DNA from: HKCCE3408 sp039191215
Lineage (GTDB): Bacteria > Pseudomonadota > Alphaproteobacteria > Rhodobacterales > Rhodobacteraceae
DNA length: 64,000 nucleotides
Direction of reading: 5' to 3'
Assembly: GCA_039191215.1 (NCBI GenBank)
Contig: JBCCXT010000007.1
Span: forward strand, 34,374-98,373
Shown: positions 57,301-64,000 of the stretch, in pieces
Layout of the letters: each line of letters starts with the position of its first letter
How positions within the stretch are numbered: the first letter of the stretch is position 1
Translations under genes and position numbers: made by a program
Notes under the pieces: model-generated
The model's input: only the letters and a program-made list of their open reading frames with translations
Database searches by the model: none
What the model was told of the DNA's origin: nothing

Positions 57301-58512
57301 TTAAACTTGGCGCCCTTGCAAGAGTTTTGGCAGATCACCCGTCAGCCCCGCCGCTTCGCGGATAAATTGGCGTTTCAGGCCGGGCGTTGCATTGATCGCG
57401 CCCATGCCCAGATCGCGCACTGCGCGCAGGAGCGGGTTGTCGTTTGAAAATAATCGGTTGAACCCGTCTGTGGCGACGGCAAGGGCGGCTGTGTCGAACC
57501 GGCGCCAGCTTTGGTAGCGCACCAGCACATCGGCAGCACCGATGTCTTCGCCGCGACGCCCGGCCTCGGCCACGACTTGAGCCAACGCGGCGACATCGCG
57601 AAACCCGAGGTTCAGGCCCTGGCCCGCAATCGGGTGCACGCCGTGTGCCGCATCGCCAATCAGCGCCAGCCGCGGTGCAACGAAGCTTTGCGCCAGGGAA
57701 AGGCCAAGCGGATAGCTGTAGCGCTGGCCGGCCAGCGCAATTTCTCCGCGGAAATCGCCGAAACGCGGACGTAGATGATCGAGAAACTCAGCATCCGGCA
57801 GGGCGGCGATCTGTGCGGCGTCACTATCGCGTTCTGACCAGACGATGGAAGACCGGTTGCCGGGCAAGGGCAGGATCGCCAACGGCCCGGCTGGCATGAA
57901 AAACTGATGCGCGATGCCGTTATGGGGCCGTTCATGTGCAATCGCAGTGACCAAGGCGGTTTGGCCGTAGCCCCACCCCATCCGACTGATCCCGGCGCGC
58001 ATTGTCGTCTCGCCCCCGCGTCCGTCCGCGCCGATCAGCAGTTTGCCCGCCAGCATGGACCCATCGGCAAGTTTGACTTGGCCCTGTTCGTTTTGCGCCA
58101 CGACGCGCGCCCCCGACAGATACGTCACCGCCTCTGCCGCAGCCGCGGCCAGCAGTAGCGCGGGGCGCAGCACGCGGTCTTCGACGATATGGCCCATCGG
58201 GCTTTCTTCGATCTCGCCCGCGTCGAAATCGAGGAATTGGCGCGCCGCACCTTCGCCCGGCCGCCCGTCAGAGGCGCGGATGCCCAGGATCGGCTCGGCC
58301 TGATCCTCCACTGCGTCCCAAAGGTCCAAGGCGCGCAGCATCCGCACAGAGCTGTGGGCCAGGGCATAAGCGCGGCCGTCAAAGCCCGGTTGTGCCTGCA
58401 ACTTGGCAGAGCCTGCATCGATGACAGTGGATGTCAGGCCGGATTGCGCCAGAGCCAGGGCCATCAACGGGCCGTTCAACCCGCCGCCGATGATGAGGAT
58501 ATCTGCGTCCAT
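57301..58512 (-). CDS. UbiH/UbiF-type FAD hydroxylase (ubiquinone synthesis)
   Basis: 403 aa. Flavin monooxygenase motifs are all present: MDADILIIGGGLNGPLMAL (GxGxxG), FDGRAYALAHSSVRML, the mid-protein DG motif GKLLIGADGRGGETTMR and the GD motif LALIGDAAHGVHPIAGQGLN. It should hydroxylate the ubiquinone aromatic ring with NAD(P)H and O2. Which ring position cannot be read from the sequence. The start is ATG 58512, with AGAGGAG directly adjacent; a TTG further upstream is an alternative. It is convergent with the Trm112 gene, 11 bases apart. Confidence 0.85.
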   Translation of the reverse strand: MDADILIIGGGLNGPLMALALAQSGLTSTVIDAGSAKLQAQPGFDGRAYALAHSSVRMLRALDLWDAVEDQAEPILGIRASDGRPGEGAARQFLDFDAGEIEESPMGHIVEDRVLRPALLLAAAAAEAVTYLSGARVVAQNEQGQVKLADGSMLAGKLLIGADGRGGETTMRAGISRMGWGYGQTALVTAIAHERPHNGIAHQFFMPAGPLAILPLPGNRSSIVWSERDSDAAQIAALPDAEFLDHLRPRFGDFRGEIALAGQRYSYPLGLSLAQSFVAPRLALIGDAAHGVHPIAGQGLNLGFRDVAALAQVVAEAGRRGEDIGAADVLVRYQSWRRFDTAALAVATDGFNRLFSNDNPLLRAVRDLGMGAINATPGLKRQFIREAAGLTGDLPKLLQGRQV

Positions 58513-58599
58513 CTCCTCTGATATGCGCGCGGGCGCGGCATTGTCCAAGTCAAAGCCACCCGTTAGCCTTGTCCGCGACAAAGAGCGGCGGAGGCGGGT

Positions 58600-59919
58600 A
58601 TGGCTGATTGGGCGGCGTTGAGCGCCTCGGATCTGGGCCGAGGGATTGAAGCGGGTAAGATCGATCCAGTTGAATTGACCGATTTCTTCCTCGACCGCGC
58701 CGGGGCCTCAGACGCTATCTATGCGCGGCTGACACCCGATCATGCCAGAGCCGCTGCCAAAGCCGCGCGGGCGCGCGCGCAAGGCGGTCAGCGGCATGGC
58801 CTCCTCGATGGGGTGCCAATTTCGTGGAAGGACCTTTTTGACCTCGCAGGCGTGGTGACGGAGGCCGGATCGGCGCTGCTGGCCGGGCGGGTGCCGAATA
58901 CGACCGCAGAAGTGTACCTGCGCGCAGATGCGGTGGGCCTGGTCTGTCTTGGCAAAACGCACATGACGGAGCTGGCCTTTTCAGGCCTGGGTGTGAACCC
59001 GGTGACCGCAACGCCGCCGAACAGACATGGCGCGGAGCTTGCGCCCGGTGGGTCGTCTTCCGGCGCTGCGGTGTCGGTGGCACTGGGCCTGGCGCCGGCC
59101 GCAATCGGCTCCGATACCGGCGGCTCGGTTCGGCTGCCGGCGGCATGGAACGATCTGGTGGGTCTCAAGACAACAGCCGGTCGCTTGCCACTGGACGGCG
59201 TCGTGCCGCTCGCGCCCAGCTTTGACACGGTCGGGCCGCTGACCAAGACGGTCGAAGACGCCGCCAGAATTTTTGCCGTTCTGGACAAGGCTCAGCCCAG
59301 TCAGGCCACGCCGGACGCAATGGCGCCCAAGATGCGCTTCCTGGTGCTTGACCCTTATGCTTCTGACGTGCGCGAGGCACCAGGCCAGGCCTTCGAATGG
59401 GCCCTATCACGCCTCAGCGATGCGGGTGCTACAATCGAGACCGGCCGCGTCAAGGCCGCCGAATACGCGATGGAACTGACCGGCCAGCTTTATCCGACAG
59501 AAGCGTACGGGACGTGGAAGAATGTGATCGAGGCAGCGCCGGAAAAGATGTTTGCCCAAATTCTGGAGCGGTTTCGCGGCGGGGCCAATGTCAGCGCACC
59601 AGATTATGTCGCTGCGCGCCAGGCATTAGCGCGCTATCAGGCAGAATTCGCCGAGGCGACGGCCGACTACGATGCCGTTTTGCTGCCAACTTCGCCCAAC
59701 CAGCCGCCTGAGGTTGCCCGGCTTTTGCAGGATGACGACTACTACGTCACCGAAAACCTGCTGACGCTGCGCAATACGCGTGTCGGCAATTTGATGGGCG
59801 GTTGCGGCCTTACCATCCCCACCGGCGTGCCGTCTTGCGGTTTGCTGATGATGGGCAGGCCTTGGGGCGAAGAGGATCTGCTGCGGATCGGCACCGCTGT
59901 TGAGGCCGCCCTGTCGTAG
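58600..59919 (+). CDS. amidase (amidase-signature family)
   Basis: 439 aa. The Ser-cisSer-Lys triad is clear: Lys77 in PISWKDLFDLAG, the cis-Ser in APGGSSSGAAVS (residues 152-154) and the nucleophile Ser176 in SDTGGSVRLPAAW. It hydrolyses a carboxamide or ester bond. It lacks context for GatA (no gatB/gatC nearby), and the active-site loops look like a general amidase. The start follows GGAGGCGGGT. It is divergent from the UbiH-type gene (87 bases) and upstream of dapC. Confidence 0.88.
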   Translation: MADWAALSASDLGRGIEAGKIDPVELTDFFLDRAGASDAIYARLTPDHARAAAKAARARAQGGQRHGLLDGVPISWKDLFDLAGVVTEAGSALLAGRVPNTTAEVYLRADAVGLVCLGKTHMTELAFSGLGVNPVTATPPNRHGAELAPGGSSSGAAVSVALGLAPAAIGSDTGGSVRLPAAWNDLVGLKTTAGRLPLDGVVPLAPSFDTVGPLTKTVEDAARIFAVLDKAQPSQATPDAMAPKMRFLVLDPYASDVREAPGQAFEWALSRLSDAGATIETGRVKAAEYAMELTGQLYPTEAYGTWKNVIEAAPEKMFAQILERFRGGANVSAPDYVAARQALARYQAEFAEATADYDAVLLPTSPNQPPEVARLLQDDDYYVTENLLTLRNTRVGNLMGGCGLTIPTGVPSCGLLMMGRPWGEEDLLRIGTAVEAALS

Positions 59920-60000
59920 CCCACGTTTTGCTGGACCGCCTCGGCGCTTGCGGTTAACATGCCGATAAACGGGGCGAAATGACCCCGGTTTGAGGCAAAT

Positions 60001-61191
60001 ATGGTTTTTCCTGAGCGGTTTTCGAACCTGCCAGATTACGCGTTTCCGCGTTTGCGGAAGTTGCTCGACGTCCATCAACCGGGCGGCGAGGTCATCAACA
60101 TGACCATCGGAGAGCCGCGCCACCCGTTCCCGGGCTGGGTGGCGGATGTCCTGGCCCGTCATATCGGCGATTTTGCGAAATACCCGCCAAATCAAGGCGC
60201 CCCGGCCCTTTTGGATACAATCGATGCCTGGCTCATGCGCCGATTTGGAACAAGCCCAGGCTCGGATGGGATTATGCCGCTTAACGGCACGCGAGAGGGG
60301 TTGTTCAACGCCACGATCGCGCTCTGTCCCGAGGAGAAGCGCGGCGGCCAGCCTAACGTGCTGATCCCCAACCCTTTCTACCAGGCCTATATGGTTGCGG
60401 CCCGCGCCATTGGCGCCAAGCCGGTCTTTGTCAACGCCACCGAAGAGACCGGTTTTCTGCCCGATTTCAACAGCCTGGGCCCCGACACGTTGGATCGCAC
60501 GGCAATTGCTTTCCTGTGTTCGCCATCAAACCCACAAGGCGCCGTGGCCAGCGAAGACTATTGGCGCAATCTGCTGGCATTGGCCGAGCGGCATGATTTT
60601 AGGGTCTTTGCCGATGAGTGTTATTCTGAGATTTGGCGCAATCGGCAACCTACGGGCGGGCTGACAGTTGCCAAGGCCGTCGCGGCCGATCCCGAACGGC
60701 TGTTGGTTTTCCATTCTTTGTCGAAGCGCTCAAACCTGCCGGGACTTAGATCGGGATTTGTCGCGGGTGGCCCCGAAACAATCGCCGCGCTCAATCAATT
60801 GCGCGCCTATGCTGGCGCACCCCTGCCGCTGCCGCTCCAGCATGTGGCTGAGCGGATCTGGGCGGACGAGGCACATGTTGAAGCCAATCGTAAGCTCTAT
60901 CACGAAAAATACGCGCTGGCTGATGCCGTCTTTATGGGTTTGCCGGGCTATCAACCGCCAAAGGGCGGCTTCTTCTTATGGCTGCCTGTGCCAAAAGATG
61001 TCGGCGACGGCACCGCCGCCGCAATCAAACTCTGGACGGAGAACGGCACCCGCGTCCTACCGGGCGGTTTTCTTGGCCAGGACACGCCGAGCGGCAATCC
61101 TGGCGATCCCTATATTCGCGTCGCTATGGTCGCCCCGCTCGACGAAACCGAGCGCGGCCTAAAGCGCATTCGCGACTGTCTTTATCGGTGA
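60001..61191 (+). CDS. dapC: succinyldiaminopimelate transaminase DapC (class I/II aminotransferase)
   Basis: 396 aa PLP enzyme of fold type I. It contains INMTIGEPRHPFPGWV, LNGTREGLFNATIALCP, PNPFYQAYMVAARAIGAK, FLCSPSNPQGAV and VFADECYSEIW. The PLP lysine is in FHSLSKRSNLPGLRSGFVAG, a signature of DapC-type enzymes. DapC makes N-succinyl-LL-2,6-diaminopimelate on the way to lysine and peptidoglycan crosslinks. The end overlaps nothing; ftsK starts 15 bases later. Confidence 0.87.
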   Translation: MVFPERFSNLPDYAFPRLRKLLDVHQPGGEVINMTIGEPRHPFPGWVADVLARHIGDFAKYPPNQGAPALLDTIDAWLMRRFGTSPGSDGIMPLNGTREGLFNATIALCPEEKRGGQPNVLIPNPFYQAYMVAARAIGAKPVFVNATEETGFLPDFNSLGPDTLDRTAIAFLCSPSNPQGAVASEDYWRNLLALAERHDFRVFADECYSEIWRNRQPTGGLTVAKAVAADPERLLVFHSLSKRSNLPGLRSGFVAGGPETIAALNQLRAYAGAPLPLPLQHVAERIWADEAHVEANRKLYHEKYALADAVFMGLPGYQPPKGGFFLWLPVPKDVGDGTAAAIKLWTENGTRVLPGGFLGQDTPSGNPGDPYIRVAMVAPLDETERGLKRIRDCLYR

Positions 61192-61205
61192 GGAAGAACA
61201 AGAAC

Positions 61206-63953
61206 ATGGCGTATCAGACCCGGCAGCGTGACCCGTTCCTAGACAGCCAGATGCAAGCAATCTTCGAACGTCGCAGCAAAGAGCTTTTAGGCCTTGTCTT
61301 GCTAACCGCAGGTCTGGCTTTGGCGCTTGTCTTGGCCAGCTACAGCGCCGATGATCCCAATTGGTTTGTCCGCACCGATACCGCCGCACAAAATCTGTTG
61401 GGCCGCCCCGGCGCGCTTGTTGCTTGGGTGTTGATGATGAGCGTCGGGTACGGCGCCTGGGTGATCGTTCTGGGCCTGGTCACGTGGGGCGCGCGATACC
61501 TGCTGCACCGCGCCACCGATTTCGCGGCCCTACGGACGCTCTTCCTGATCTTGGCGATGACGATGGCCTCGATCTATGCGGCCAGCCATCCGCCCGGCCC
61601 CGATTGGACGCTGAGCGTGGGATTGGGCGGCATTTTCGGTGACACATTCCTGGGCGGGATGGTGAATTTCCTGCCCGTCTCGGTCGGTCTCGGCCTCAGG
61701 CTCTCTGCCGCTGCCGCGTTTTTGGGCGGCATCGCTTTGACGCTTTACGGCCTCGGTGTGACCAGGGCGGAGCTCAGATCGGCGTTGCGCTGGCTGCTTG
61801 TCGGATTGGTGTTGGTCTTTCATGCCATCTTGGCGCTTTTCGGCCGCGCGGGCCGGGGCACATGGCGTGCCGCTGCGGGCTTTAACGCCGCGCGTTTGGC
61901 CCGCGCCGAGGTCGCCGCTGAGATGGAAGAGTTTGACGCCGATGACAGCGTTGACGAGCCAATGCTCAACACGCCCCAGCCGCGCCAGGCGGGGTTGCTC
62001 TCGCGCGTCCCGATGTTGCGCGCCCGGCGGCGGGAAGACGAATTCGCTCGCGTTGACCCCGAACTGCCAGATCGCGACCGGCCTGCATTGGACGGGGTGG
62101 AGCGACCAAGCGACGCCCGCATCCGCCAAAAGATCTCCGATGTGATCGAAACGCGTGTCCGGCGGCCCCTTTCGGCCATTGCCGAGCCCCGGATCGAGCC
62201 GCCGCTTACGGCGCATATGGATGGACCAGCCGCATTGCCCGCCGCACCTGGCCCGGCAATTCAGATCGACGATGACTGGGTCGACCGCGACGAGCTCGGG
62301 TGGCAGCGGCTTCCTGAAGCGCCGGTTCTGCCGCAGGCAGAGCCACGCCAAAGCGTTGTGCAGCACAATCCGCGCAAACCGGCCACCTCGCGCCATGCCA
62401 TTGCCGATCAGCAGCCGCTTTTGCCGCTGGAGGAGAGCGCCGCATTTGAATTCCCGCCGCTCGCTTTGCTGGCCGACGCGCAATCGATTGAGCGCCATCA
62501 TCTGTCGGATGAGGCGTTGGAGGCCAATGCCCGCATGCTCGAGTCCGTTCTCGACGATTACGGCGTGAAAGGAGAGATCGTCAGCGTCCGCCCGGGCCCC
62601 GTGGTCACGATGTACGAGCTGGAACCGGCGCCGGGGCTGAAAGCCAGCCGGGTCATTGGGCTGGCGGACGATATTGCGCGCTCCATGTCGGCGCTGTCGG
62701 CGCGGGTTTCGACCGTGCCGGGGCGCTCGGTCATCGGCATTGAGCTGCCGAACCAGCACCGTGAGAAGGTTGTCCTGCGCGAGATACTGAGCTCGCGCGA
62801 TTACGGCGATGGCAATCATCGCCTTCCCCTGGCGCTTGGCAAGGACATCGGTGGCGATCCAGTGATCGCCAACCTGGCCAAAATGCCCCATCTGCTGATT
62901 GCCGGCACGACCGGATCGGGTAAGTCGGTGGCCATCAATACGATGATCTTGAGCCTTCTCTACAAGCTCTCACCGGCGGAATGCAGGTTGATCATGATCG
63001 ATCCCAAGATGCTGGAGTTGAGCGTCTATGACGGCATCCCGCATCTCTTAAGCCCTGTTGTGACGGACCCGAAAAAGGCCGTCGTGGCTTTGAAATGGGT
63101 CGTCGGAGAGATGGAAGAGCGCTACCGCAAAATGTCCAAAATGGGCGTACGCAATATCGAAGGCTATAACGGCCGGGTGCGTGACGCGCTGGACAAGGGT
63201 GAGATGTTCAAGCGCACCTATCAGACCGGGTTCGACGACCAGACGGGTGAGCCGGTTTTCGAGACCGAGGAATACCAGCCCGAATCGATGCCGTTTATCG
63301 TCGTAGTGGTCGATGAGATGGCCGATCTTATGATGGTTGCGGGCAAAGAGATCGAGGCTTGCATCCAGCGCCTGGCGCAGATGGCACGGGCCAGCGGCAT
63401 CCACCTGATCATGGCCACACAGCGTCCCTCGGTTGATGTGATCACCGGCACGATCAAAGCCAACTTCCCAACCCGAATAAGCTTTCATGTGACGTCCAAG
63501 GTCGATAGCCGCACGATCTTGGGTGAAATGGGGGCCGAACAGCTCCTGGGCATGGGCGATATGCTGTATATGGCAGGTGGCTCCAAGATCACCCGCGTGC
63601 ACGGGCCCTTTGTCTCCGATGAAGAAGTTGAAGAGATCGTCAGCCATCTTAAAAGCTTTGGCCCGCCGGATTACGCCGCCTCGGTGCTGAGCGGCCCGGA
63701 TGAAGAACGTGAAAGCGACATCGATGCGGTGCTGGGCTTGGGCGGCAATACCGACAGCGAGGACGGGCTTTACGATCAAGCGGTGGCAATTGTGATCAAA
63801 GACCGCAAATGCTCGACATCTTATATCCAACGTAAACTTGCGATCGGCTATAACAAAGCGGCTCGTCTGGTGGAGCAGATGGAAGATGCGGGCCTGGTCA
63901 GCCCGGCCAACCATGTCGGCAAACGTGAGATTCTCGTGCCAGAACCGGCGTAA
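61206..63953 (+). CDS. ftsK: DNA translocase FtsK
   Basis: 915 aa septal DNA pump. The N-terminal ~230 residues have four membrane helices (LLGLVLLTAGLALALVLASY, LVAWVLMMSVGYGAWVIVLG, LFLILAMTMASIYAAS, LLVGLVLVFHAILALFG). A polar linker rich in Asp, Arg and Pro runs to about residue 430. The RecA-like motor has Walker A in LIAGTTGSGKSVAINTM, DPKMLELSVYDGIPHL, Walker B in FIVVVVDEMADLMMVAG and ATQRPSVDVITGTIKANFPT (quoted in part). The C-terminal gamma winged helix (CSTSYIQRKLAIGYNKAARL) reads KOPS. GAGGAAG precedes the ATG. Confidence 0.96.
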   Translation: MAYQTRQRDPFLDSQMQAIFERRSKELLGLVLLTAGLALALVLASYSADDPNWFVRTDTAAQNLLGRPGALVAWVLMMSVGYGAWVIVLGLVTWGARYLLHRATDFAALRTLFLILAMTMASIYAASHPPGPDWTLSVGLGGIFGDTFLGGMVNFLPVSVGLGLRLSAAAAFLGGIALTLYGLGVTRAELRSALRWLLVGLVLVFHAILALFGRAGRGTWRAAAGFNAARLARAEVAAEMEEFDADDSVDEPMLNTPQPRQAGLLSRVPMLRARRREDEFARVDPELPDRDRPALDGVERPSDARIRQKISDVIETRVRRPLSAIAEPRIEPPLTAHMDGPAALPAAPGPAIQIDDDWVDRDELGWQRLPEAPVLPQAEPRQSVVQHNPRKPATSRHAIADQQPLLPLEESAAFEFPPLALLADAQSIERHHLSDEALEANARMLESVLDDYGVKGEIVSVRPGPVVTMYELEPAPGLKASRVIGLADDIARSMSALSARVSTVPGRSVIGIELPNQHREKVVLREILSSRDYGDGNHRLPLALGKDIGGDPVIANLAKMPHLLIAGTTGSGKSVAINTMILSLLYKLSPAECRLIMIDPKMLELSVYDGIPHLLSPVVTDPKKAVVALKWVVGEMEERYRKMSKMGVRNIEGYNGRVRDALDKGEMFKRTYQTGFDDQTGEPVFETEEYQPESMPFIVVVVDEMADLMMVAGKEIEACIQRLAQMARASGIHLIMATQRPSVDVITGTIKANFPTRISFHVTSKVDSRTILGEMGAEQLLGMGDMLYMAGGSKITRVHGPFVSDEEVEEIVSHLKSFGPPDYAASVLSGPDEERESDIDAVLGLGGNTDSEDGLYDQAVAIVIKDRKCSTSYIQRKLAIGYNKAARLVEQMEDAGLVSPANHVGKREILVPEPA

Positions 63954-63967
63954 CGGGATTTGGGGGC

Positions 63968-63985
63968 GCGGGGGCCCGCCCCCGC
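63968..63985. terminator. GC-rich hairpin after ftsK
   Basis: Inverted repeat GCGGGGGC / GCCCCCGC just downstream of the ftsK stop, at the end of the window. No T-run follows within the sequence given. Confidence 0.35.
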
Positions 63986-64000
63986 AAAGCCCGTCTGGCA

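Noticed and set aside
61530..62891. 453-aa minus-strand open frame
   Set aside because: Antisense to ftsK; histidine/arginine-rich shadow of the FtsK linker.

Overview
The window is a GC-rich, gene-dense stretch of an alphaproteobacterial chromosome, most likely a member of the Rhodobacteraceae (Roseobacter group). This rests on family content: DUF4170, DUF2125, DUF3576 and DUF924 proteins, an LpxK/WaaA/CysQ/PmbA cluster, LptE next to HolA and LeuS, a Rhodobacterales-type porin, a TPR-thioredoxin of the CnoX type and an uncoupled dnaE2. Most genes are housekeeping, tightly packed and often translationally coupled by 1-14 base overlaps. I saw no rRNA, tRNA, CRISPR array or intact prophage.

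Layout. 0.1-3.9 kb (minus strand): D-amino-acid transaminase, a secreted esterase, and the overlapping dgcN-dgcA pair, which together outline a D-glutamate catabolic route. 4.0-7.8 kb: a small conserved protein, glutathionyl-hydroquinone reductase, CobD/CbiB, a lytic transglycosylase and a possible 43-residue peptide. 7.8-11.7 kb: SMC with a small downstream partner. 11.8-18.5 kb (plus strand): LrgA/LrgB, RsfS-RlmH, then GpmI, an EnvC-like activator, CtpA and RppH, each of the last four touching or overlapping the next.

18.5-25.6 kb is a plastic region. It holds a decayed gene, a three-gene membrane/redox operon (small anchored protein, HTTM-like multipass protein, DCC thiol-disulfide protein), a multiply broken IS110/IS1111-type transposase, and a dnaE2 that lacks its usual imuA-imuB partners and appears to lack its C-terminal OB-fold. 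25.6-37.1 kb returns to core functions: AlkB, MutY, a DciA-like protein, a DsbA-like protein, LpxK, WaaA, DUF4170, CysQ, PmbA, a DUF2125 protein, and an SDR-crotonase pair.

37.1-40.2 kb is a second scrap region: an IS1595-type transposase broken by at least three frameshifts, another decayed gene and a few doubtful small ORFs. 40.2-64 kb is core again: MscS channel, flavoprotein, GST, HolA-LptE-LeuS, DUF3576 lipoprotein, porin, YggS, an L,D-transpeptidase-like protein, RibA, an orphan OmpR-type regulator, DUF924, XthA, SGNH hydrolase, CnoX, LON-like protein, Trm112, a UbiH-type hydroxylase, amidase, DapC-type aminotransferase and FtsK.

The best candidate for an undescribed system is the three-gene operon at 19358-21167. 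Every family assignment is from reading the sequence by eye; no database search was run.
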